Shown one piece after another: positions 46,760 through 55,290 of a stretch of 64,000 bases of DNA. The translations under genes were made by a program, and so were the position numbers. This DNA is from Sphingobacterium kitahiroshimense. GTDB taxonomy: Bacteria > Bacteroidota > Bacteroidia > Sphingobacteriales > Sphingobacteriaceae. Within the stretch, counting starts at the first letter, position 1. Each line of letters opens with the position of its first letter. The stretch is taken from the NCBI RefSeq assembly GCF_025961315.1, contig NZ_JAOQNK010000001.1:4464001-4528000 (forward strand). Reading direction: 5' to 3'. The notes below the pieces were generated by a model. That model saw only the letters and a program-made list of their open reading frames with translations, did no database searches and was not told the DNA's origin.

Positions 46760-47611
46760 ATGTTTAAAGATATCATTTGGTGTTTTAAAAGGACTATTTT
46801 TAAGAGATATTCTTTTATTTATTTTGGAATTTTTTATTTAGTCAGTTGTAACGTCTCAAATAGTAATTATTTTTCAGGCAATCTCAATGTTAGTCCACCA
46901 TTTTATATCGATTTTTATCACTTAAATAGTGGAGGAAAGGTATTTTCGGATAGTCTCAATAGTAATGATTTTAACATATCTATAAAGAATCTTCCAAAAG
47001 GGATTTATCAAGCGGTGTTTTCATGGAAAAGGGACTTACTTAGACCTCAAGATATTGAACGATTTTCACGACAGCCTGAGTTAGGAGTCCCAAAATATTT
47101 TTTATCAACGACTTTTTGGTTAGACAATGAAGAGGCCAATGAATACAACTTATCGTTCGATAAAGTTTATAATCAGGACGAGTTGGAAGAGATATTATTT
47201 AATCAAGTGGCGGACGAACCTACTCACATGTGGGTAAAATCTAATGGATTAAATAATAAGCTGTATTGTCAATACCTTGATTTATTAGATGGATTTAAGC
47301 ATAAAAACCGACATCAGAAAGATAGCTTGCAACAGGTAGAGAATTATTATATTGAGCATAAAATGTACGATGAAGCCAAGATAGTTAGCGCAACGTTACA
47401 TGAACCTTGGCTAGATCTTGTGAAAAATGAATTGATTACTCAAGAAATTCTATTTATGAAGAAACACATATCTAGCGATGTTATTATTCAGATATATAAT
47501 TTTCAAGTAAATAGTAAGCAGGATTTTGAAAGGTATATCAAAGTCTATAATTCCTTTCCATCTAACATAAAACAAGTTTTGGATAGACGATTACGACATT
47601 TTATGGAATAG
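46760..47611 (+). CDS. lipoprotein with DUF4369-like region, no thioredoxin domain
   Basis: With the ATG at 46760 the protein has 283 residues and a lipobox YLVSC (C30) after a long, positively charged leader. The open frame runs further upstream to 46598, but that part crosses the terminator and looks non-coding. The mature protein resembles the N-terminal part of Bacteroidota thioredoxin-like lipoproteins: a beta-rich segment (about 35-130, PPFYIDFYHLNSGGKVFSDSL and LPKGIYQAVFSWKRD) and then a helical part with ENYYIEHKMYDEAKIVSATLHEPW. It stops at residue 283 without any CxxC thioredoxin domain. It may be a natural stand-alone form or a truncated gene. Function unknown. Confidence 0.55.
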   Translation: MFKDIIWCFKRTIFKRYSFIYFGIFYLVSCNVSNSNYFSGNLNVSPPFYIDFYHLNSGGKVFSDSLNSNDFNISIKNLPKGIYQAVFSWKRDLLRPQDIERFSRQPELGVPKYFLSTTFWLDNEEANEYNLSFDKVYNQDELEEILFNQVADEPTHMWVKSNGLNNKLYCQYLDLLDGFKHKNRHQKDSLQQVENYYIEHKMYDEAKIVSATLHEPWLDLVKNELITQEILFMKKHISSDVIIQIYNFQVNSKQDFERYIKVYNSFPSNIKQVLDRRLRHFME

Positions 47612-47686
47612 AAAAGTTGAATATCAATAATTATCAAATGTTAAAATATTTATCTCCAAAGGTATTCTAATACAATAATCCCCTTT

Positions 47687-47728
47687 AAATGCATTTAAAT
47701 GCATTTGCATGTTTTTGACATATTTTTG
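47687..47728 (+). promoter_or_regulatory. tandem palindromes and -7 element upstream of the XRE gene
   Basis: The 10-base palindrome AAATGCATTT occurs twice in a row (47687-47706). It is followed by a TAnnTTTG match (TATTTTTG, 47721-47728) about 50 bases before the ATG. The arrangement suggests an autoregulatory operator for the helix-turn-helix protein it precedes. No -33 TTG stands at the normal distance. Confidence 0.45.
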
Positions 47729-47776
47729 GCACATGTTATAATTCATTATATAAATAACATTTTACACTTTCGTCTT

Positions 47777-48376
47777 ATGGAAAGACAAAATATTCAAGAA
47801 CAGATAAAATTCATGCGAAAGCAGAGGGGACTGACACAACAGGATCTGGCAGAGGTGGCTGGTGTCTCCTTAAGGACGATACAACGAGTTGAGAAGGGAA
47901 CAGAAGAAATTAGTGGATTTAGTTTAAAACAAATTAGTCAGGTATTAGAAATACCTTTAGAGCAATTAATCATGCCAAATGTAAACCAAATAAGTATAGA
48001 CAAGGATCAAACGGGAAGTATTAAAGGACTTTACTTATCATCATTGCTATTATTTGTGAATCCACTCTTAGGACTTTTAGTGCCAGCAATAATTGGTTCG
48101 ACTAAACAAAACAAAAGCGACTTTTATAAAAAGGAATTAAGAAAAATGATAACAGCACACGCGTTGGCTTTATTTTTTTTAAGTATTTCTATTTCATATC
48201 TTTTCCTGACAGGTCTTTTAAATATTACTATGCCCGCATTTCTGGATAAGATATTGAATGCATATGTTCTTTTTACAATCCCACTCATCTATTATGTGTT
48301 TATTATTTTGTTTACAGCAATTAATTACCTTAATATCGATAAAAAATTAAAAAATCAAGATTTGACAGTGATATAA
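47777..48376 (+). CDS. XRE-family transcriptional regulator with membrane domain
   Basis: A 199-residue protein started at the ATG at 47777; the upstream extension to 47699 has no family similarity and overlaps the palindromes. The N-terminus (about 6-62) is a Cro/C1-type helix-turn-helix (KFMRKQRGLTQQDLAEVAGVSLRTIQRVEKG). The C-terminal half has three or four hydrophobic segments (about 79-98, 123-145 and 160-185), so the DNA-binding domain is tethered to the inner membrane. I recall similar HTH-plus-membrane proteins in Bacteroidota, without a known signal. The next gene is a membrane protein that is frameshifted here. Confidence 0.82.
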   Translation: MERQNIQEQIKFMRKQRGLTQQDLAEVAGVSLRTIQRVEKGTEEISGFSLKQISQVLEIPLEQLIMPNVNQISIDKDQTGSIKGLYLSSLLLFVNPLLGLLVPAIIGSTKQNKSDFYKKELRKMITAHALALFFLSISISYLFLTGLLNITMPAFLDKILNAYVLFTIPLIYYVFIILFTAINYLNIDKKLKNQDLTVI

Positions 48377-48447
48377 TGACCAATTAGTTTTTGGAATAAT
48401 AAAGCTATAAATTGGTTGTAACAAATCTGCAGAAGTAAATTGACGCT

Positions 48448-48971
48448 TTGTTTATCTCAAACAGAATAGAAAGGCATGATATTTTTCCATACACTTTGTT
48501 TTTTGGTATTTTTATTATGATCATTTTTGAGGAAAAACATAGACTTCCTAAGTTTATTCTGATTATATATATTATTCAATATGTGGTATTAACAATATAT
48601 TATTTAAAAATGGATGTGATGTCGTTGTACTACCACATTCCAGCTATAATTATAGGTATTTTGTTGTTTATTTGCAGATCTAAGTTAATTTTGAACGATG
48701 ATGTTATTCTAACAAATTCATTTTTTTATTTTTTTAATAGAAAGTATGATTTAAAAAAAATTGACAGTTGCAAATTTGATAGCATATCTGCTTTAGGATA
48801 TTTTGGTGGCTGGGGAATAAGATATAGCAAGAAGTACGTTGGTCTTACATTTTTAGTTCAAATTATATTGTTACTTTCTGTTTTGAGAATAAGAAGAAAG
48901 TCACTTTTTCAATACAGAATATAGCTAAACTAAAAACAGCGTTAACTAATTTGGATATTTGTTTTAAATAG
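48448..48971 (+). pseudogene. frameshifted small membrane protein (PH-domain-like)
   Basis: Frame 1 (48448, or ATG at 48517, to 48924) encodes two to three membrane helices, then a beta-rich segment ending GGWGIRYSKKY. After about base 48837 this frame turns into an unlike hydrophobic/basic tail. The frame one base back continues instead as RWSYIFSSNYIVTFC and then FENKKKVTFSIQNIAKL up to a stop at 48969-48971. That is what one expects after GGWGIR in small Bacteroidota membrane proteins with a PH-like fold, where a glycine-tryptophan strand is followed by a Lys-rich turn and a final helix. One base missing near TACGT (48833-48837) explains it. It is either a real inactivating deletion, a sequencing error or programmed frameshifting. 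Confidence 0.65.
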
Positions 48972-49103
48972 TTCTCACTTTTGTATGCGCAGATATCTCT
49001 TATGATTAAGGTGAGGATTTCGATTCAAAGGTCTATTTTACTTGATTTTATCAAGCTCTCATTTCTATATTATTTTTTTTCTTGAAAAATATAGATAAAA
49101 GAT

Positions 49104-49145
49104 CTAACTAAAAAAGCCTGCGCACGCGCAGGCTTCTTTAGTTAG
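49104..49145 (-). terminator. intrinsic terminator of acs
   Basis: On the minus strand a 10 bp perfect G+C-rich stem (49114-49123 with 49126-49135) with a two-base loop, followed by a run of six T. It lies 24 bases beyond the acs stop. Confidence 0.92.
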
Positions 49146-49158
49146 AAATATAATATAA

Positions 49159-51075
49159 TTACTTATTCATTTTTTCTGCACCTTCAATGATTGCTTCAAC
49201 GACAGCTGGATCTTGAAGAGTGGAAGTATCTCCCAAGTTGGATCTTTCACCCTCTGCAATTTTTCTAAGAATGCGACGCATGATTTTTCCAGAACGTGTC
49301 TTAGGAAGATCTGATACAAATTGGATGATATCAGGTTTTGCGATAGCACCAATCAATCTTGTAATCGTCTGCATGATATCTTTACGTGTACTTTCTTCAT
49401 CAATATGATGATTGGCAATAACGTAAGCATAGATACCTTGTCCTTTTACGGGGTGCGGGTAACCAACAATAGCTGATTCTACAACATCAGAGTGCATATT
49501 GATTGCATTTTCTACTTCAGCAGTTCCGATGCGGTGTCCAGATACGTTTAATACATCATCCACACGACCTGTGATTTTGTAATAACCCTCAGGGTTTCTA
49601 TAACAGCCATCACCTGTGAAATACATATTTTCGTAAGTTGCAAAATAGGTCTGACGGCAACGCTCATGATCTCCCCAAGTGGTACGTAACATACCTGGCC
49701 ACGGGAATTTGATACATAAATTTCCGGAAACATCATTTCCTTCAATTTCTTTTCCATTCTCGTCCATAAGTGCAGGCTGAACCCCTGGTAATGGTAACAT
49801 CGCATATCCTGGTATAGTTGGTGAAATACCAGCCATAGGAGCGATTAAGATACCGCCATTTTCAGTTTGCCACCAGGTATCAACAATAGGAGCTTTTCCT
49901 TTACCGACTTTATTGTTATACCAATGCCAAGCTTCCTCATTGATAGGCTCACCAACTGATCCCAGTTTACGGATACTGCTCAAATCCTTTCCATCAATAA
50001 ATGAGTCTCCAAAAGCCATCAGTGAACGGATAGCTGTTGGTGCTGTATATAAAATATTGACTTTATATTTATCAACGATATCCCATAAACGGCCAGCGTC
50101 AGGATAGGTTGGTGTACCTTCAAACATTAATGAAGTAGCTCCCTGTGAAAGAGGTCCGTAAACAATGTAGGAGTGACCTGTAATCCAGCCAATATCTGCA
50201 GTACAGAAGTATACTTCACCTTGCTGATATTGAAATACGTTTGCAAAAGTATAACCAGTATAAACCATATAGCCACCAGTGGTATGGACAACACCCTTTG
50301 GTTTGCCTGTAGAACCTGAAGTATACAAGATAAATAATGTGTCTTCTGAATCCATTTCTTCTGCGGGACAAGCTGGATTTCCTTGTGTTTCTACTTTCTT
50401 AATTTCATCTTCCCACCATACATCACGACCTTTAATCATGGAGACTGGTGTACGTGTTCTTGTTAATACAATGACTTTTTCAACAGAGTCACATTGCATT
50501 AATGCATCATCAACAATGCTCTTTAATTCTAATACTTTTGGACCACGGTAGCTACCATCAGAAGTCACAACTACTTTACAGGCCGCATCATTGATACGGT
50601 CAGCGATAGATTGAGCCGAAAAACCTCCGAAGACTACGTTGTGAATAGCACCGATACGTGCACAGGCTAAAGTCGCAATAACCAATTCGGGAACCATTGG
50701 TAAATAAATACATACACGGTCTCCTTTGCGGATATTGTTATTTTTTAGAACGTTGGCAAATTGCTCAACTTTCTGTAAAAGTTGTTTGTAAGATAAAATG
50801 CGATGCGATTCATTTGGATCATTTGGCTCCCAAATAATCGCAGGTTTATCCCCTAAATTATAGATATGGCGGTCAAGGCAATTTTCTGTAATATTTAATT
50901 TTCCACCTTCGAACCATTTTACATTAGGCTCTGTAAAATTCCAATTCAGAACATTTGTCCATTTTCTTTTCCAAAAAAAGTTTTCCGCTATCTCTCCCCA
51001 GAAAGTTTCCGGACTTTCTACACTTTTTTTATAAACGTCTTGATATTCTTCAAATGATTTGATTTGTAGACTCAT
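49159..51075 (-). CDS. acs: acetyl-CoA synthetase (acetate--CoA ligase)
   Basis: Activates acetate to acetyl-CoA via acetyl-AMP. It has 638 residues, close to the 652 of the E. coli enzyme. The adenylation motifs are YTSGSTGKPKG (about 265), DTWWQTENGG (about 415) and YFTGDGCYR. The C-terminal TRSGKIMRRILRKIA contains the lysine that in characterised enzymes is acetylated to switch the enzyme off. It is transcribed alone, with its own terminator, and is divergent from the UbiA-like gene (180 bases between starts). Confidence 0.97.
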   Translation of the reverse strand: MSLQIKSFEEYQDVYKKSVESPETFWGEIAENFFWKRKWTNVLNWNFTEPNVKWFEGGKLNITENCLDRHIYNLGDKPAIIWEPNDPNESHRILSYKQLLQKVEQFANVLKNNNIRKGDRVCIYLPMVPELVIATLACARIGAIHNVVFGGFSAQSIADRINDAACKVVVTSDGSYRGPKVLELKSIVDDALMQCDSVEKVIVLTRTRTPVSMIKGRDVWWEDEIKKVETQGNPACPAEEMDSEDTLFILYTSGSTGKPKGVVHTTGGYMVYTGYTFANVFQYQQGEVYFCTADIGWITGHSYIVYGPLSQGATSLMFEGTPTYPDAGRLWDIVDKYKVNILYTAPTAIRSLMAFGDSFIDGKDLSSIRKLGSVGEPINEEAWHWYNNKVGKGKAPIVDTWWQTENGGILIAPMAGISPTIPGYAMLPLPGVQPALMDENGKEIEGNDVSGNLCIKFPWPGMLRTTWGDHERCRQTYFATYENMYFTGDGCYRNPEGYYKITGRVDDVLNVSGHRIGTAEVENAINMHSDVVESAIVGYPHPVKGQGIYAYVIANHHIDEESTRKDIMQTITRLIGAIAKPDIIQFVSDLPKTRSGKIMRRILRKIAEGERSNLGDTSTLQDPAVVEAIIEGAEKMNK

Positions 51076-51255
51076 ATTTTGGTTTTATTAAATTCAATCC
51101 CTTAAAACTTATTTGGTTGATTAAACAAGTTCATTTGGAATCAGCTAATTTAGTTTTTTTTGAGACAATTGCCAATTTATAAAATTTATAATTTGAAATT
51201 TAACTTTTTTATAACACTATTGTTATATTGCTCATGATATAATAGATTGATCTAT

Positions 51256-52125
51256 ATGGATGTATTAAAAAAAATGTACTATTTTTTAATTTTTAGCAAT
51301 ATATTAATTGCATTGGCGGCAGCTTCGCAGTGTGTATTGACGTACATTATACTTGATCAGGAGATTAATGGTTATATCGCATTAATTGAGGGAGCGGCTA
51401 CACTTGCGCTTTACAATTTTAGCTTGATTTTATCTAAACCACAACATCCGGAGAAATCAATTTATGCCCGTACAAGGTGGGTTTTTAAATATGAACGTAT
51501 TTTATGGATCAACACATTTATAGCAACAGGTATTTGCCTATGGTGTCTTTTTCATATCCACGTTTACTCTATCTTTTTCTTAGGTGTTATTGGATTGGTC
51601 AGCGTATTGTATAGTCTTCCTATTATTCCTTTAAAAGATCGATGGGGGGGATTAAGACAGATTCCGGCAATGAAAATTTTTCATATTGCATTGGTATGGG
51701 TATTAAGCAGTGTTTTTCTTCCCTATATAGAGCTTTACAGTAATGCTATGTCAGTAAACCTGCATTTATTGTATTACCTCGCTTGTTTAAAGTTCGTTTT
51801 CTTGATTATCTGTACGTTGCCATTTGACATTCGTGATATCAAGCAGGATTCTTATTATCATCTCCGAACATTGCCCAATATGCTCGGAGAGGGGAGAGCA
51901 AAGAGCCTATGTTACATCTTACTGTGCATACATAGTCTCTTGATTGTATGTGCTCCTTATTTATTGATTATAAAAGTTGGTCTTCTTGTTACGAACACAA
52001 TTATTTACCTCATTTTGAGATTTCTTGTTTTCAGAACAAATGAACACTATCATTATGCTTACTTACTAGATGTAAGTCTCGTGCTCCAATTTTTAATCAT
52101 TGTGTTTATTAAAAATTTTGTTTGA
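51256..52125 (+). CDS. UbiA-like membrane protein, first Asp motif missing
   Basis: A 289-residue inner-membrane protein with about eight or nine hydrophobic helices. The second UbiA-type aspartate motif is present as FDIRDIKQD, with the preceding loop KDRWGGLRQIPAMK typical of Bacteroidota UbiA-like proteins. The first motif (NxxxDxxxD), which binds the prenyl diphosphate magnesium ions, is not seen where expected near EGAATLALYNFSLIL. It may therefore be a divergent or non-catalytic member. I use the ATG at 51256, since the TTG at 51247 adds only three residues. It converges on the dehydrogenase gene with 16 bases between. Confidence 0.65.
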   Translation: MDVLKKMYYFLIFSNILIALAAASQCVLTYIILDQEINGYIALIEGAATLALYNFSLILSKPQHPEKSIYARTRWVFKYERILWINTFIATGICLWCLFHIHVYSIFFLGVIGLVSVLYSLPIIPLKDRWGGLRQIPAMKIFHIALVWVLSSVFLPYIELYSNAMSVNLHLLYYLACLKFVFLIICTLPFDIRDIKQDSYYHLRTLPNMLGEGRAKSLCYILLCIHSLLIVCAPYLLIIKVGLLVTNTIIYLILRFLVFRTNEHYHYAYLLDVSLVLQFLIIVFIKNFV

Positions 52126-52141
52126 TTTTATCTTAAAACGA

Positions 52142-53074
52142 TTACTTGTTCAAAAAAGAGATAATCTTATCCGCAACTACATCAGATAATTTATAGTAAC
52201 TTTCAAATGTCCATCCTGCAACATGAGGACTTAAAATTACATTGTCTCTACTTGTTAGATCTGAAAACCAAGATTGCTCTTTAAGACCAGGAAAATTCTC
52301 TACGGGAAGGACATCAAAAGCAGCTCCTATGATTTTTCCTTCATCCATTGCCTTTAATACAGCAGGAATTTGAACAATACCACCACGAGCTCCTAAAAGG
52401 AAAAATATGGGTTTGCGAAAATGATATAAATATTCTTCGTTGATCAATCCTTTTGTCTCTTTGGTTAGTGGAATGTGAAAACTAAGTACATCTGCATGTT
52501 TGACAACTTCTTCCATGGAGACTTCCTTTGCGAATTGATCTGAAAAGCCAGTTTTGTACTTGTCATATGCAATAACTTTTACACCAAAGCCGGAGAGTTT
52601 CTTTGCCATAGCCTGGCCATTGTGACCATAACCAATAATGGCAACAGTTCGACCTTGTAATTCATAGCCACGGTTGGCCTCACGACGCCATAAACCGGTC
52701 TTAATTTCCTGATTGGTTCTGTTAAGATGATTCATAAGAGAAAGCAACATACCGATCATATGTTCACCAACGGCATCACAGTTTCCTTCATTTGCACTTA
52801 TGAGTTCAATTCCTTTTGATTGTGCATAAGCCTCATCAATATTATCCATACCAGCTCCGCAACGTGCTATAAATTGGAGATTATTTGCTAAATCTATAAA
52901 GTGCTGATCGACTTGAAATTTAGATCTTATGATTAATCCCGTATAATCAGAAATGTATTTTTCAGCATCTGCGCGATCGAACTCAGGTTTGTAATCGTAG
53001 GCAATTCCAGCTTGATCCAATTTTTGAGTAAGCACTGCATGCGCGTCATCAACGATTAATACTTTTGTTTTCAT
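52142..53074 (-). CDS. D-isomer-specific 2-hydroxyacid dehydrogenase (SerA-like)
   Basis: NAD-dependent cytoplasmic dehydrogenase of 310 residues, without the C-terminal ACT domain of long SerA enzymes. The nucleotide-binding motif is GYGHNGQAMAKKL (about 153-165). Catalytic residues are seen as the arginine in GARGGIV (about 230) and the histidine in SPHVAGWTF (about 285). The substrate loop RCGAGMDNID agrees with phosphoglycerate dehydrogenase-like members, but hydroxypyruvate or other 2-oxoacids remain possible. No serB or serC lies nearby. It is downstream of the FAD monooxygenase, with 96 bases between. Confidence 0.85.
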   Translation of the reverse strand: MKTKVLIVDDAHAVLTQKLDQAGIAYDYKPEFDRADAEKYISDYTGLIIRSKFQVDQHFIDLANNLQFIARCGAGMDNIDEAYAQSKGIELISANEGNCDAVGEHMIGMLLSLMNHLNRTNQEIKTGLWRREANRGYELQGRTVAIIGYGHNGQAMAKKLSGFGVKVIAYDKYKTGFSDQFAKEVSMEEVVKHADVLSFHIPLTKETKGLINEEYLYHFRKPIFFLLGARGGIVQIPAVLKAMDEGKIIGAAFDVLPVENFPGLKEQSWFSDLTSRDNVILSPHVAGWTFESYYKLSDVVADKIISFLNK

Positions 53075-53170
53075 AATGATTATTTATTTACATTAAAACA
53101 AATTATAATTAAATAGCAATGAATTGATCATAAGTCAGATATGCATGCTGACTTGTTCAATTCAATATAA

Positions 53171-54319
53171 TTACAATTTCATAAAATCAACACTTAGCAG
53201 TTTTTTAAGCTTATACTGCTTAACTTCTTCAGGTAGTATACGCATCAATGTATCTCGGATGATAATACTTATCGGATTCTCCCATTGTGCGACCTTTCCG
53301 ATAGACCATGATGTTTCGGTAATATAACGTGTTCTTTTTAACCTTCTTTTTTCAAATATTTGAAAAGCAAGAGCAACATCTGTCGTTTTCTTTAATTCGT
53401 CTATCAATACGGCTACATCTTCAATTGCCTGACACGCACCCTGACCCATATTGGGGGTTGTTGCATGTCCTGCATCGCCAATAAATAAGGTATTACCGAA
53501 AGCTAGATTTTTTAGAGGTTTAATATCAATGATATCATTCCAGATCAATTGCTGGTCATTTGTTTCAGCAAGGACGCTTGTAATCGGATCATGATAAGAC
53601 GCAAAGTTTTGTTGCAGATCCTTGATTGTGTAACGACTGAATACTTTGTTATGAGCGGGAGAATTTATACAAGCATACCAATAAATCTTGTTTCCAACAA
53701 GAGGAGTCATGCCAAAGCGTCCTTTGTTCCCCCATGTTTCTGAACCAGTGCTGAGGTTTATATTAGCATTATCAATGGTTGCACGCCAACAGGTATAACC
53801 TGCATAGCGTGGTGCTGAACCAGGAATCAATTGTTGTCTTAATCGAGAATTAACACCGTCAGCAATAATCAGATAGTCCGTTTGATGTATGGTCCCATCT
53901 TCAAAAAAGATGTCAATTTCTCCTTCTCGGTATTCTATTTTAAGAGCTCTTTTTCCAAGATGTAAGTTTTCATATTCAATTTGTGCGAGTAGAAACTGAT
54001 GTAAATCTGCACGGTGTATAGCAAAATTATCCTGTTCATACTTGTCACTAATGGTTTTGGTTTCGGGAGCTGCAAGAATCCTTCCCTGCTTATCCAGAAT
54101 ATTATAGTTTTCTAAATAATGTCCTAGGGGGATGACACCTGCTTTAAGTTCCAAGTATTCTAATGCCTGAATGGCATTGGCCGCTAAACCAAAACCAGCT
54201 CCAATACCTTTTAATGCCTTAGCACTTTCATAGATAGTGGCTTGTATACCAATTTTGTTAAGGCCAATGGCTGCAGTCAAACCAGCAACACCACCTCCGA
54301 TAATGGTAAAGCGTTTCAT
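53171..54319 (-). CDS. FAD-dependent monooxygenase (PHBH fold)
   Basis: A 382-residue flavoprotein. The N-terminal FAD-binding GGGVAGLTAAIGL with the acidic IYE end of strand 2 (residues 7-36), the middle ADGVNSRLR (DG motif) and GDAGHATTPNMGQGACQAIED (GD motif, about 275-295) place it in the p-hydroxybenzoate hydroxylase group. Substrates of such enzymes range from aromatics to tetracyclines (TetX-like), and sequence alone does not decide. It follows rsmA after 11 bases on the same strand and is probably co-transcribed with it. Confidence 0.88.
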   Translation of the reverse strand: MKRFTIIGGGVAGLTAAIGLNKIGIQATIYESAKALKGIGAGFGLAANAIQALEYLELKAGVIPLGHYLENYNILDKQGRILAAPETKTISDKYEQDNFAIHRADLHQFLLAQIEYENLHLGKRALKIEYREGEIDIFFEDGTIHQTDYLIIADGVNSRLRQQLIPGSAPRYAGYTCWRATIDNANINLSTGSETWGNKGRFGMTPLVGNKIYWYACINSPAHNKVFSRYTIKDLQQNFASYHDPITSVLAETNDQQLIWNDIIDIKPLKNLAFGNTLFIGDAGHATTPNMGQGACQAIEDVAVLIDELKKTTDVALAFQIFEKRRLKRTRYITETSWSIGKVAQWENPISIIIRDTLMRILPEEVKQYKLKKLLSVDFMKL

Positions 54320-54330
54320 GGAGCTAGATC

Positions 54331-55107
54331 TTAGGCATTCGCAATTTCGTTTGTTAGAACGATAAAATCATTAACCGTTAATCGCTCAGCGCGTAATTCA
54401 TATAATGGATTGTCCGACATTTTATCTTTTGTAACTACCGCCGACAGCGAGTTTCTTAAGGTCTTACGTCTTTGGTTGAAACCAGATTTTACAACTCTCC
54501 AGAATAATTTCTCATCACACGCAAGTGCTGTGCGATCATTTCTCGTCATTCGAATGACACCAGAAAGTACCTTTGGTGGTGGATTAAATGCACCAGCCTT
54601 TACGGTGAATAAATATTCTACATGATAGTAAGCCTGTAAGAACACACTTAAAATACCATATTCTTTACTACCTGCCTTTGCTGTACAGCGCTCTGCAACT
54701 TCCTTTTGAAACATACCGGTCATCTGCACAACACGGTTGCGTTCATCCAATATTTTAAATAAAATCTGAGAAGAAATATTATAAGGGAAATTACCGATTA
54801 CGGCCATCTTTTCGCCAAAATGTTGTGAAAAATCCAAGTTTAAAAAGTCACCATGAATCAGACGGTGTTCCAACTGAGGATATTTATCTGCTAAAAATTC
54901 AATAGATTCATCATCCACATCGATCATCCATGTTTCGTAAGCATCATTTTGTAGAAGAAAATCGGAAAGAACACCCATTCCAGGACCGACCTCAAGCACC
55001 TGCGTGAATCCTAATTTTGGATCCAAAGCATCAACTATTTTTTTTGCCGCATTTTTATCATTCAAAAAATGTTGTCCTAAATGTTTCTTGGCTCTTACTG
55101 TACTCAT
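54331..55107 (-). CDS. rsmA: 16S rRNA dimethyladenosine transferase
   Basis: Dimethylates two adjacent adenines near the 3' end of 16S rRNA in late 30S assembly (KsgA). With the start at 55107 it has 258 residues. The start MSTVRAKKHLGQHFLND is typical, and the seven-residue extension to 55128 is not. The SAM-binding motif is VLEVGPGMGVLS (about 38-50), and the catalytic motif IV is NFPYNIS (about 105-111). It is divergent from pdxA, an arrangement that recalls the pdxA-ksgA neighbourhood of other bacteria. Confidence 0.97.
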   Translation of the reverse strand: MSTVRAKKHLGQHFLNDKNAAKKIVDALDPKLGFTQVLEVGPGMGVLSDFLLQNDAYETWMIDVDDESIEFLADKYPQLEHRLIHGDFLNLDFSQHFGEKMAVIGNFPYNISSQILFKILDERNRVVQMTGMFQKEVAERCTAKAGSKEYGILSVFLQAYYHVEYLFTVKAGAFNPPPKVLSGVIRMTRNDRTALACDEKLFWRVVKSGFNQRRKTLRNSLSAVVTKDKMSDNPLYELRAERLTVNDFIVLTNEIANA

Positions 55108-55235
55108 ATATGCTCGAATTTGGTACAAATATAGTTAACTTGTGGAGGATAATAAACAGGTAAGGTAAATGAGTGGCAATTTATCATCTGTTTCTCTTGA
55201 AGGTGGTTTATATGAATTGGAAATTAAAGTGATGC

Positions 55236-55267
55236 TTGACTATTTCATATAATTTTAATTACTTTTG
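55236..55267 (+). promoter_or_regulatory. Bacteroidota-type promoter before pdxA
   Basis: TTG (55236-55238), 21 bases, then TACTTTTG (55260-55267), which matches TAnnTTTG. The pdxA ATG is at 55291. Confidence 0.6.
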
Positions 55268-55290
55268 AGTCAATAATTTCATTTTTTACT

